Of a DNA stretch of 64,000 nt, positions 51,936-60,599 are shown piece after piece. The DNA comes from Pseudomonadota bacterium (GTDB lineage: Bacteria; Pseudomonadota; Gammaproteobacteria; Xanthomonadales; Rhodanobacteraceae). The notes below the pieces were generated by a model. It was not told the DNA's origin. It saw nothing but the letters and a program-made list of their open reading frames with translations, and ran no database searches. The translations under genes and the position numbers were made by a program. Position 1 is the first letter of the stretch; the number at the start of each line of letters is the position of its first letter. The stretch spans positions 19,255-83,254 of the forward strand of contig JAEYZH010000082.1 of NCBI GenBank assembly GCA_023430685.1. The letters are read 5' to 3'.

Positions 51936-52708
51936 ATGCATTGACGCTCTGGTTCCACAGGATCGGTTCGCCCCCGACGTTCCACCGCATCGCGGGCGTG
52001 CTGGTGCCGTGGTGCTACGCGATCGGATTCGTGCTCGGTGCGATCGCGCTCTACGGCGGGCTCGTGCTGGCGCCCGCCGACTACCAGCAGGGCGAGGCAT
52101 ACCGCATCATCTTCGTGCACGTGCCGTGCGCGTGGATGGGCCTGTTCGCCTACTTCTTCATGGCCGCGAACGCATTCATCGCGCTGGTCTGGCGGATCAA
52201 GCTCAGCGAGGTGCTCGCGATGGCGAGCGCGCCGATCGGCGCGGCATTCACGTTCATCACGCTCGTGACCGGCTCGCTCTGGGGCAAGCCGATGTGGGGC
52301 ACCTGGTGGAGCTGGGACGCGCGCATGACCTCCGAGCTCGTGCTGCTGTTCCTCTACCTCGGCGTGATCGGCCTCCATCACGCGATCGAAGACCGCCGCC
52401 AGGCCGCGCGCGCGGCCGGCTTCCTCGCGCTCGTCGGGATCGTCAACATCCCGATCGTGCACTTCTCGGTGAACTGGTGGAACACGCTGCACCAGGGCCA
52501 GACCGTGCGCCTGCTCGGGCCGTCGAAGATCGACTCGGACATGCTGTGGCCGCTGCTGCTGATGGCGCTGGCGACCCACGTCTGGTTCTTCGGCAGCGTG
52601 CTCGCGCGCACGCGCATCGGCCTGCTCGAGCTCGATGGCGGCAAGGAATGGGTGCGCGCGATCGCACTCGCGGAAGGCGCACGCGCACCCGGAGCCGCGC
52701 ATGGCTGA
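51932..52708 (+). CDS. ccmC: haem-handling protein CcmC
   Basis: 258 residues, six membrane helices. The periplasmic tryptophan-rich haem motif is intact (WGTWWSWDARMTSEL, about 118-132), with flanking His ligands in FVHVPCAWMG (about 63) and in HFSVNWWNTLHQG (about 185). Presents haem to CcmE. Overlaps ccmB by 4 nt and ccmD by 8 nt. Confidence 0.94.
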   Translation: MNALTLWFHRIGSPPTFHRIAGVLVPWCYAIGFVLGAIALYGGLVLAPADYQQGEAYRIIFVHVPCAWMGLFAYFFMAANAFIALVWRIKLSEVLAMASAPIGAAFTFITLVTGSLWGKPMWGTWWSWDARMTSELVLLFLYLGVIGLHHAIEDRRQAARAAGFLALVGIVNIPIVHFSVNWWNTLHQGQTVRLLGPSKIDSDMLWPLLLMALATHVWFFGSVLARTRIGLLELDGGKEWVRAIALAEGARAPGAAHG

Positions 52709-52880
52709 ATTCTTCGACATGGGTGGCTATGCCGCCTACGTGTGGCCGTCCTACGCGGTGTTCGTGCTCGTGCTCGCGCTCGAGGCACTCGCGCCGCGAT
52801 TCCAGCGCAGGCGCGTGCTCGCCGAGCTGCGCGCAAGACTCAAGCGCCGCGAGGCGCGCACCGGATTCCCGACGACATGA
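52701..52880 (+). CDS. ccmD: haem exporter protein CcmD
   Basis: 59 residues with MGGYAAYVWPSYAVFVLVLALEAL as one membrane helix and a basic cytoplasmic tail (RRRVLAELRARLKRRE), the standard CcmD layout. Small subunit needed for release of holo-CcmE. Overlaps both neighbours. Confidence 0.9.
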   Translation: MAEFFDMGGYAAYVWPSYAVFVLVLALEALAPRFQRRRVLAELRARLKRREARTGFPTT

Positions 52881-53317
52881 CACCGACCCGCAAGCGCCGC
52901 CTCATCGTGATCTCGTTCGTGCTCGCCGCCGTCGCGGTGGCGGCCGGCCTCACCGCGCTCGCGCTGCAGCAGAACATGACCTATCTCTACTCGCCGAGCG
53001 AGGTCGAAGCCGGCCACGCGCCCGCGGGCGCGCGTTTCCGGCTCGGCGGCGTCGTGCTCGAGAAATCGGTCGTGCGTTCGAATCATTCGCTCGATGTCGA
53101 GTTCGTCGTGACCGATCGCTTCAAGGACATGCCCGTGAAGTTCACCGGCATCCTGCCCGACCTGTTCCGCGAGGGGCAGAGCATCGTCGCGACCGGCGAG
53201 ATGCAGGATGGCCGCTTCGTCGCGACCGAGGTGCTCGCCAAGCACGACGAGACCTACATGCCGAAGGAAGTCGCCGACGCGATCGCGAAGGCGAAGGACA
53301 CGCAGCCCGCGAAGTAG
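52877..53317 (+). CDS. ccmE: periplasmic haem chaperone CcmE
   Basis: 146 residues. N-terminal membrane anchor (LIVISFVLAAVAVAAGLTAL), OB-fold (FRLGGVVLEKSV, VKFTGILPDLFREGQ) and the haem-binding His in VLAKHDETYMP (about 129), with the following Tyr. Covalently carries haem to the CcmF/H lyase. It is the last ccm gene here: ccmF, ccmG and ccmH do not follow, and the next 330 nt is repeat DNA. Confidence 0.94.
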   Translation: MTPTRKRRLIVISFVLAAVAVAAGLTALALQQNMTYLYSPSEVEAGHAPAGARFRLGGVVLEKSVVRSNHSLDVEFVVTDRFKDMPVKFTGILPDLFREGQSIVATGEMQDGRFVATEVLAKHDETYMPKEVADAIAKAKDTQPAK

Positions 53318-53379
53318 TCGAACCGATTCCCGCGTACCGTCCGCGCCGAGCGCAGCAGGCGCAGTCTGCGGAATGGATG

Positions 53380-53610
53380 CAAGTACCGTTCGCGCTGAGC
53401 GCAGCGGCCGCAGGCCGCGGAGTCGAAGCGCCAGCGCACGCACGAACGACCCGGCGGGCCCTTCGACTTCGGCCTTCGGCCTGCGCTCAGGGCGAACGGG
53501 TTCGTTCTCGCCGTTCGCGCTGAGCGGAGCGGCTGGCTTGCCGTAGGGTGGGTCGCAGCGCCGAAGGCGCGAGACCCACCAGCGCACGGATGTCACAACG
53601 CGCCATGCGA
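53380..53610. repeat. composite repeat block after ccmE
   Basis: Contains GCTGAGCGCAGCGGCCGCAG..GGAGTCGAAG, its inverted partner CCCTTCGACTTCGGCCTTCG..GCGCTCAGGGC, then one GTAGGGTGGGTCGCAGC word (53543) with a weak partner. The families are those of 24.3/36.7/63.9 kb and 30.7 kb. No gene in 53318-53657. Confidence 0.75.
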
Positions 53611-53657
53611 TGGCGTTGCTCGTGGACACCGCCAGACGGCCCACGAAGGAACGAACC

Positions 53658-54872
53658 ATGCCGCATGCAACCCTTCTTCCGCGCACCCTCTTGCGCCAGC
53701 TCTCCGTCACCGCTGGCATCGTCTTGCTGCCCACGATCGCAGTGGCCTCTCCGTCCGGCGGGGTCACCGCTCCAATCACCGGCATCGCACGCGTGGTCGG
53801 CGGTTCCGGGCACAGCTGCGCGATCGCGACCGGCGGTGCAATGCTGTGCTGGGGCGACAACGTCTACGCGCAGGTCGGTGACGGCACCTCGGAGGAACGC
53901 TGGACCGCGGTGTCCGTGATCGGACTCGCTGGCGCCGCGCAGACCGCGGGTGCGGGCGGCAGCCACACCTGCGCTGCGTCGACGACCGGCGCCGCACGCT
54001 GCTGGGCCTACAACTGGTTCGGCCAGGTCGGCGACGGCACCGACACCGACCGCGACCTGCCGACGCCCGTGGTCGGACTCGGCAGCGGCGTGCAGGCGAT
54101 CGTGACCGGCATGATCCACAGCTGCGCGCTCGCAGGCGGTGGCGTCAAATGCTGGGGCGCGAACGGCTTCGGCCAGCTCGGCGATGGCTCGGACACGCAG
54201 CGCCTCGCGCCGGTGCAGGTCAGCGGGCTCGCGAGCGGCGTGCAGGCGATTGCCGCCGGTGGCGAGCACACCTGCGCGCTGACCACGGGCGGTGGCGTGA
54301 AATGCTGGGGCGCGAACGACTACGGCCAGCTCGGCAACAACGGCACCAGCACGCAACATGCGCCGGTCGACGTCAGCGGACTCGCGAGCGGCGTCGTCGC
54401 GATCAGCGCAGGGCGCTTCCACACCTGCGCCGTCACCAGCGCGGGCGGCGCGAAGTGCTGGGGCGCGAACGAGAACGGCGAGCTCGGCGACGGCACGCAG
54501 ACCGAACGCCATGTGCCGGTCGACGTCAGCGGCCTCGCGAGCGGCGTCGCATCGATCGCCGCGGGCCAGGCACACAGCTGCGCGCGCACGACCGGTGGCG
54601 GCGTCAAGTGCTGGGGCAGCAACAGCTGGGGCCAGCTCGGCGACGGATCTGGTTCCGACCGCCTCACGCCCGTCAACGTCTCGGGACTCACGAGCGGTGC
54701 GACTGCGCTCGGCGTCGGTTCCGATCATTCGTGTGCAGTGGCCAGCGCGGGGCGCGTGATGTGCTGGGGATCGAACCAGTACGGCCAGCTCGGCAACGAC
54801 GCCAACGCGGACAGCCTCGCGCCGGTGTTCGTGCTCGCGTCGGAAACCGTGTTCGAGAACGGGTTCGACTGA
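53658..54872 (+). CDS. secreted RCC1-repeat protein with FENGFD tail
   Basis: 404 residues. Start 53658 has GAAGGA 7 nt upstream and a signal peptide (LSVTAGIVLLPTIAVASP). The body is seven RCC1/ATS1 repeats of about 50 residues, each with HSC/HTCA and CWG-x-N-x-x-G-Q-L-GDG, forming a seven-bladed propeller; repeats 3-6 are nearly identical, so recent tandem amplification is likely. It has two Cys per blade, unusual for cytoplasmic RCC1 and consistent with export. It ends LASETVFENGFD, matching the tail of three other secreted proteins here. Function unknown. Confidence 0.85.
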   Translation: MPHATLLPRTLLRQLSVTAGIVLLPTIAVASPSGGVTAPITGIARVVGGSGHSCAIATGGAMLCWGDNVYAQVGDGTSEERWTAVSVIGLAGAAQTAGAGGSHTCAASTTGAARCWAYNWFGQVGDGTDTDRDLPTPVVGLGSGVQAIVTGMIHSCALAGGGVKCWGANGFGQLGDGSDTQRLAPVQVSGLASGVQAIAAGGEHTCALTTGGGVKCWGANDYGQLGNNGTSTQHAPVDVSGLASGVVAISAGRFHTCAVTSAGGAKCWGANENGELGDGTQTERHVPVDVSGLASGVASIAAGQAHSCARTTGGGVKCWGSNSWGQLGDGSGSDRLTPVNVSGLTSGATALGVGSDHSCAVASAGRVMCWGSNQYGQLGNDANADSLAPVFVLASETVFENGFD

Positions 54873-54998
54873 ACGCGCGCGAGCGCGCCGGCAGCGCACG
54901 TATTTAAGCGGCGTTAACATCCGGGCGTGCGGGACGACAGGGTCGGAACGCGGCGCCTGCGGGATAGAATCGCGAGGATCGTCCACTCGCGACCGCCG

Positions 54999-56078
54999 AT
55001 GCCGTTCACGCCGACCCTGAAGATCCCGACCCTGCTGCTGCTCGGCACGCTGTTGTGCGCGTGCTCCGGCAACGAGCCCGCCGGGCGCAGCGAACGCGCG
55101 GTCACGGTGACCGCGACCACGCTGCAACCCCAGCCCTGGAGCGACACGGTGCGCGCGCTCGGCACGGTCAAGGCGCGCGAATCGCTCACGGTCACGGCCA
55201 AGGTCAGCGAGACCGTGCGCGCGGTGCACTTCGAAAGCGGCGACGAAGTCGAGAAGGGCGCGATCCTCGTCGACCTCACGGGCAACCAGCAGACCGCGCT
55301 GCTCGCGCAGGCTGAGGCGGCAGCGAAGGAAGCCGCGCGGCTCTACACGCGCCAGTCCGAACTCGCGGCCCAGGGCGTGATCGCACACGCTTCGCTGGAC
55401 GCCCAGCGTGCGCAACGCGACAGCACGCGCGCACGCGTCGAGGAAGTCCGCGCCGCGCTCGGCGACCGCGTGATCCGCGCGCCGTTCGCGGGCGTGCTCG
55501 GCCTGCGCCAGGTCAGTCCCGGTTCGCTGGTGACGCCCGGCACGCCGATCGCGACGCTCGACGACATCGAGAGCGTGCACGTCGATTTCCCGGTGCCCGA
55601 AGCGGTCTACGCGAACCTCGCGATCGGCCAGCAGCTCGGCGCGACCAGCGTCGCATACCCGGGTCGGCCATTCGAAGGCAAGGTCGCGAGCATCGACAGC
55701 CGCATCGACCCCGGCACGCGTTCGGTCAACGTGCGTGGCGAGTTCGCCAACGCGGACCATGCGCTGCGCCCCGGCATGCTGCTGCAGGTAACGCTCGTGC
55801 GCCCGCCGCGCGAAGCGCTGCTGGTGCCCGAGATCGCGATCGTGCAGATCGGCAACGCGAGCTTCGTCTACCGCATCGGCGAGGACGGCAGCGCGCAACG
55901 CGCGGACATCCAGATCGGCGGGCGGCGCGAAGGCCAGGCCGAAGTCGTGTCCGGCCTCGCTGCCGGCGACCGCATCGTCGTCGACGGCGTCGGCAAGCTG
56001 CGACCCGGGCAGAAGGTCGAGATCGTCGCCACCGGAGAGGACGCCGCGGTAGCGGGCGAGGACGCTGCCGATGGCTGA
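54999..56078 (+). CDS. RND efflux periplasmic adaptor (membrane fusion) lipoprotein
   Basis: 359 residues from ATG 54999, which begins MPFTPTLKIPTLLLLGTLLCACSG, a lipoprotein signal with lipobox LCAC. Adaptor layout: ARESLTVTAKVSETVRAVHFESGDEVEKG (lipoyl half), a coiled-coil hairpin (about 105-165), IRAPFAGVLGLRQVSPGSLVTPG (second lipoyl half), a beta-barrel and a membrane-proximal domain (VVSGLAAGDRIVVDGVGKLRPGQKV). It links the pump at 56145 to an outer-membrane channel not encoded here. Substrate unknown. Confidence 0.9.
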   Translation: MPFTPTLKIPTLLLLGTLLCACSGNEPAGRSERAVTVTATTLQPQPWSDTVRALGTVKARESLTVTAKVSETVRAVHFESGDEVEKGAILVDLTGNQQTALLAQAEAAAKEAARLYTRQSELAAQGVIAHASLDAQRAQRDSTRARVEEVRAALGDRVIRAPFAGVLGLRQVSPGSLVTPGTPIATLDDIESVHVDFPVPEAVYANLAIGQQLGATSVAYPGRPFEGKVASIDSRIDPGTRSVNVRGEFANADHALRPGMLLQVTLVRPPREALLVPEIAIVQIGNASFVYRIGEDGSAQRADIQIGGRREGQAEVVSGLAAGDRIVVDGVGKLRPGQKVEIVATGEDAAVAGEDAADG

Positions 56079-56144
56079 GCACGGCGCCGGCCGCACGCGT
56101 TCCACGCGCGCGCAACCCGCGGCGTGCGGCTGCGGGGTTCGCGG

Positions 56145-59100
56145 ATGAACATCTCCGACCTCTCGATCCGCCGCCCGGTGTTCGCGACCGTGCTGAGCCT
56201 GCTGCTGATCGTGCTCGGCGTGATGGCGTTCACGCGCCTCAGCCTGCGCGAACTGCCCGCGATCGATCCGCCGATCGTCTCGGTCGACGTGAACTACCCG
56301 GGAGCGTCGGCCGCGGTGGTGGAGACGCGCGTCACGCAGCTGCTCGAGGACACGCTGTCGGGCATCGAGGGCATCGAGACGATCGAATCGACGAGCGTCA
56401 ACGGCCGCGCCTCGGTCAACATCGAGTTCTCTCTCGAGCGCGACATCGAGGCCGCCGCCAACGACGTGCGCGACGCCATCAGCGACGTCGCCGACCGCAT
56501 GCCCGAGGAGGCCGACCCGCCCGAGGTCGAGAAGGCCAACAGCGATTCCGACGTGGTGATCTGGCTCAACATGAGCAGCACCAGCATGGACGCGCTGCAG
56601 CTCACCGACTATGCCGAGCGCTACATCGTCGACCGGCTGTCGAGCATGGACGGCGTCGCGCAAGTGCGCGTCGGCGGCGCGCAGCGGTACGCGATGCGCA
56701 TCTGGCTCGACAGCGACGCGATGGCTGCGCGCGGCATCACCGTCAACGACGTCGAGAGCGCGCTGCGCCAGGAGAACGTCGAACTGCCGGCCGGCCGGCT
56801 CGAGTCGCAGACACGCGAGTTCACGCTGCGCCTCGCGCGCGATTACCGCGAGCCCGCGGATTTCGCCGAGCTGCCGATCCGCCGCGGGTCGGGAGGCAAC
56901 CTCTCGCAGTTGCGCGACCTTGCGCGCGGCGAGGCATCGGCGAACGAGTACGTGGTGCGGCTGCGCGACATCGCGAAGGTCGAACTCGCGTCGGTCGACC
57001 GGCGCGAGTACTACAGGAGCAACGGCCAGCCGAACATCGGGCTCGGCATCATCAAGACATCGACCGCGAACGCGCTCGACGTCGCGCGCGCGGCGCGCGC
57101 CGAGGCCGAACGCATCCAGCCGTCGCTGCCGGGCGGCACCCACATCTTCGTCGCCTACGACGACACGCTGTTCATCGAGGCCTCGATCGAGCGCGTGTAC
57201 GCGACGCTGGCCGAGGCGGTGCTGCTCGTCGTGTTCGTGATCTGGCTGTTCCTCGGCAGTTTCCGCGCCGCTCTGATCCCGTCGCTGACGGTGCCGGTCT
57301 GCCTCGTCGCCGCGTTGCTGCCGCTGTACCTGTTCGGCTATTCGATCAACCTGCTGACCCTGCTCGCGCTGGTGCTGTCGATCGGCCTCGTGGTCGACGA
57401 CGCGATCGTCGTGCTCGAGAACATCCAGCGCCGCGCCGACCTCGGCGAGCCGCGCCTGGTCGCCGCGCGCCGCGGCACGCGCCAGGTCGCGTTCGCGGTG
57501 ATCGCGACGACCACGGTGCTGATCGCGGTGTTCCTGCCGATCGGCTTCATGGAAGGCAGCACGGGGCGCCTGTTCCGCGAACTGTCGGTCGCGCTCGCGG
57601 GCGCGGTCGCGATCTCGGCATTCGTCGCGCTGACGCTGACACCGATGATGTCCTCTATCCTCGTGCGCCCGCGCAGCGAGGAAAAATCCAACGTGCTGCA
57701 CCGCTGGGTCGGCGCGCGCCTGGATGCGCTCGGTCGCGGCTACACGCGCCTGCTCGAGCGCCACGTCGCGCGTCCGTGGTTGTTCGGCGCACTGATGGTC
57801 GCCTCGCTCGTCGCGAGCGCGCTGTTGTTCCGCATGGTGCCGTCCGAACTTGCGCCATCGGAAGACCGCGGCGTGTTCTCGGTGTCGGTCGAGGGGCCCG
57901 AAGGCGCGGGCTTCGACTACACCGTCGAGCAGATGAAGCAGGTCGAGACGATCTTCGCTGCGAATGCGGGCGAAGGCAAACCGATCCTGCGCTACAACAC
58001 GCGCGTGCCGGGTGGCTGGGGCGTGACGACGATGCATACCGGCCGCGTGATCGTGTTCCTCGAAAGCTGGGACAAGCGCGACGTCGCGACCGACGACATC
58101 GTCGAGCACCTGCGCGGCGAGTTCGAGCAGCTGGCCGGCGTGCGCGCGATGCCGCGCGCGGGCCGCGCGCTCGTCGGCGGCCGCGGCCAGCCGCTGCAGA
58201 TCGTGCTCGGCGGCGTCGACTACGCCGAGATCGCGGGCTGGCGCGACATCCTCATGCAGAAGATGGAGGACAACCCAGGCCTTTACGCGGTCGAGTCGGA
58301 CTATCGCGAGACGCAGCCGCAGATGCGCGTGCAGATCGACCGCGCGCGCGCGTCCGACCTCGGCGTCAGCGTGTCGGACATCGGGCATGCGCTCGAGACG
58401 ATGATGGGCGGCCGCCGCGTCACGACGTTCGTGCAGGACGGCCAGGAGTACGACGTGATGGTGCAGGCCGGCGCCGAGAACCGCGCCGAGCCGGCCGACC
58501 TCGCCGCGATCCAGGTGCGCGGCAGCGACGGGCTGGTGCCGCTGTCGAACCTCGTGACGATCAGCGAACTCGCCGAAGCCGGCAGCCTCAACCGCTTCGG
58601 TCGCCAGCGCGCGATCACGATCAGCGCGGGCCTCGTCCCCGGCTACGAGCTCGGCGAGGCGATCACCTGGCTCGAACAGGTCGTCGCCGAGGACCTGCCC
58701 GAGCAGGCGCAGGTCGACTGGAAGGGGCTCTCACGCGAATACCTCAAGGCCGGCGGCGCGGTGCTGCTGACGTTCGCGCTCGCGCTGCTCGTCGTCTACC
58801 TCGTGCTCGCGGCGCAGTTCGAGAGCTTCATCCACCCGCTCGTGATCATGCTGACGGTGCCGCTCGGCGTGCTCGGCGCGCTGATCGGTCTCGCCCTCAC
58901 CGGCGGCACGCTGAACCTGTTCAGCCAGATCGGCATCGTGATGCTGGTCGGCCTCGCGGCGAAGAACGGCATCCTGATCGTCGAGTTCGCGAACCAGCTG
59001 CGCGACCACGGCCGCAGCGTGCGCGAGGCGATCATCGAATCGGCCGGTGTGCGCCTGCGCCCGATCCTCATGACCTCGATCGCGACCGTGGTCGGCGCGA

Positions 59101-59315
59101 TCCCGCTGGTCGTCGCGGGCGGACCCGGCTCGGCGAGCCGCGCGACGATCGGCATCGTGGTCGTGTTCGGCGTGTCGTTCTCGACCCTGCTCTCGCTGTT
59201 CGTCGTGCCCGCGTTCTACCACCTGCTCGCACCGCATACGCGTTCGCCGGACGCGGTCGCGCAGGAGCTCGAGAAGCTCGAGCGCGCGACCCCCGACGTC
59301 GGCGGGCACGCCTGA
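56145..59315 (+). CDS. RND-family efflux permease (HAE1-like)
   Basis: 1056 residues, full length. Start MNISDLSIRRPVFATVLSLLL at 56145. Twelve membrane helices in two halves around large periplasmic loops. Proton-relay helix 4 has LALVLSIGLVVDDAIVVLENI (two Asp), and the second half has GIVMLVGLAAKNGILIVEFANQ. Proton-driven export of hydrophobic compounds; the lone pump gene of a two-gene operon with the adaptor 66 nt upstream. Confidence 0.94.
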   Translation: MNISDLSIRRPVFATVLSLLLIVLGVMAFTRLSLRELPAIDPPIVSVDVNYPGASAAVVETRVTQLLEDTLSGIEGIETIESTSVNGRASVNIEFSLERDIEAAANDVRDAISDVADRMPEEADPPEVEKANSDSDVVIWLNMSSTSMDALQLTDYAERYIVDRLSSMDGVAQVRVGGAQRYAMRIWLDSDAMAARGITVNDVESALRQENVELPAGRLESQTREFTLRLARDYREPADFAELPIRRGSGGNLSQLRDLARGEASANEYVVRLRDIAKVELASVDRREYYRSNGQPNIGLGIIKTSTANALDVARAARAEAERIQPSLPGGTHIFVAYDDTLFIEASIERVYATLAEAVLLVVFVIWLFLGSFRAALIPSLTVPVCLVAALLPLYLFGYSINLLTLLALVLSIGLVVDDAIVVLENIQRRADLGEPRLVAARRGTRQVAFAVIATTTVLIAVFLPIGFMEGSTGRLFRELSVALAGAVAISAFVALTLTPMMSSILVRPRSEEKSNVLHRWVGARLDALGRGYTRLLERHVARPWLFGALMVASLVASALLFRMVPSELAPSEDRGVFSVSVEGPEGAGFDYTVEQMKQVETIFAANAGEGKPILRYNTRVPGGWGVTTMHTGRVIVFLESWDKRDVATDDIVEHLRGEFEQLAGVRAMPRAGRALVGGRGQPLQIVLGGVDYAEIAGWRDILMQKMEDNPGLYAVESDYRETQPQMRVQIDRARASDLGVSVSDIGHALETMMGGRRVTTFVQDGQEYDVMVQAGAENRAEPADLAAIQVRGSDGLVPLSNLVTISELAEAGSLNRFGRQRAITISAGLVPGYELGEAITWLEQVVAEDLPEQAQVDWKGLSREYLKAGGAVLLTFALALLVVYLVLAAQFESFIHPLVIMLTVPLGVLGALIGLALTGGTLNLFSQIGIVMLVGLAAKNGILIVEFANQLRDHGRSVREAIIESAGVRLRPILMTSIATVVGAIPLVVAGGPGSASRATIGIVVVFGVSFSTLLSLFVVPAFYHLLAPHTRSPDAVAQELEKLERATPDVGGHA

Positions 59316-59521
59316 CGCGATCCCGGCGGCGCCGACGGCGCCCTCGCCGCCCCCGACGCAACCTGCGGCGCCTCGCGCGGTACACACGAGCCATGCCCGC
59401 TCGCGTGCGTGATGCTGTACATGCGCGCGCCGCGGGTGGACACTGCAGGCGACACATTGCAGCCGATCGACCGGACGGCCCGCATGCGGACCTCCGGAGC
59501 CACGAGTGTCGGGGAGATCGC

Positions 59522-60583
59522 ATGGCGCAGGCCCGGGAAGCACGCACGCGGCGCATGGCCGCACTCGCATGGCTGCTGGCCGCGTTCGCGCCGCTCGCGA
59601 TCGCGCAGCAGGACCGCGCGGAGCTTTCGCGTTCGCTGCCCTCGAGCGACCTCTCGGGCGACACCGTCGCCGCGACACGGCGCGACCTCATCGCCGCACC
59701 CGGGTTCGCGCTCGCGCGCGTCGCCGACAACCCGGCCGCGCCGGACGCGACGCCGGTCGGCGAGCGCATGTGCATCGGCTGCCACCAGCTCGAGGCGGAG
59801 CATTTCACGCACACATTCCACGCACTCGGCCTGCACGCGGCGAACAAGGCCGACGCCTCGATCCCGGTCTGCGAGACCTGCCACGGCGCGGGTTCGGCGC
59901 ACGCGCAACAGCCGACCACCAGGGGCCTGATCATCGGCTACACCAAGGGCTCGCAGACGCCGATCGAGGTGCAGACCCGGACCTGCCTCACCTGCCACGA
60001 AGGCGGCCCGCGCGACCACTGGCGCGGCTCGGTGCACCAGCGCAACGACCTTTCCTGCAGCGACTGCCACAACCCGATGGCGAAGTTCTCGGCCGAAGGC
60101 TCGCTCGCGCGCGGCTCGATCAACGACACCTGCGCGCAATGCCATCGCGACGTGCGCATGCAGTTCGACCGCCGTTCGCACATGCCGTTGCCCGAAGGCC
60201 AGATGAGCTGCGTCGACTGCCACAACCCGCACGGGTCGCTGACGGCGCCGCTGCTGAAGACCAACACCGTCAACGAGACCTGCTACCAGTGCCACGCCGA
60301 GAAGCGCGGCCCGTTCCTGTTCGAGCATGCGCCCGTGCGCACGAACTGCCTGACCTGCCACACGCCGCATGGCTCGAACCAGCATGCGCTGCTGGTCGCG
60401 CCGATCCCGTTCCTGTGCCAGCAGTGCCACTCGCACCAGCGCCATCCAAATGACCTGCAGACGCCGGCCTCGCTCGCGACCGGCCCGCATCCGGACGAGC
60501 GCCTGATGGGGCGCGCGTGCATCACCTGCCACTCGAACATCCACGGCTCGAATGCGCCGTCGGGCCCGCGCTTCCACGAATGA
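59522..60583 (+). CDS. decaheme c-type cytochrome, MtrA/PioA/DmsE family
   Basis: 353 residues. Start 59522 has GGGGAG 6 nt upstream and a signal peptide (MAALAWLLAAFAPLAIAQ). It has ten CxxCH haem sites: CIGCH, CETCH, CLTCH, CSDCH, CAQCH, CVDCH, CYQCH, CLTCH, CQQCH, CITCH, with additional His ligands such as HTFHALGLH and RSHMPLPEGQMSC. Number, order and spacing fit the MtrA/DmsE family, which threads a porin to carry electrons across the outer membrane. The next gene is the matching barrel. Needs the Ccm system at 50.5-53.3 kb. Direction of electron flow cannot be told. Confidence 0.92.
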   Translation: MAQAREARTRRMAALAWLLAAFAPLAIAQQDRAELSRSLPSSDLSGDTVAATRRDLIAAPGFALARVADNPAAPDATPVGERMCIGCHQLEAEHFTHTFHALGLHAANKADASIPVCETCHGAGSAHAQQPTTRGLIIGYTKGSQTPIEVQTRTCLTCHEGGPRDHWRGSVHQRNDLSCSDCHNPMAKFSAEGSLARGSINDTCAQCHRDVRMQFDRRSHMPLPEGQMSCVDCHNPHGSLTAPLLKTNTVNETCYQCHAEKRGPFLFEHAPVRTNCLTCHTPHGSNQHALLVAPIPFLCQQCHSHQRHPNDLQTPASLATGPHPDERLMGRACITCHSNIHGSNAPSGPRFHE

Positions 60584-60599
60584 CCCGGGGAGGACGACC

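Noticed and set aside
53487..58388. Very long open frame on the minus strand (about 1630 codons)
   Set aside because: It lies antisense to the RCC1, RND adaptor and RND permease genes, has His/Arg/Asp-rich low-complexity translation and no motif; an artefact of high GC in the third codon position.
57776..59521. N-terminal extension in frame with the decaheme cytochrome
   Set aside because: Overlaps the RND permease in another frame; Arg/Gly/Pro-rich without motif. The true start at 59522 has a ribosome site and signal peptide.
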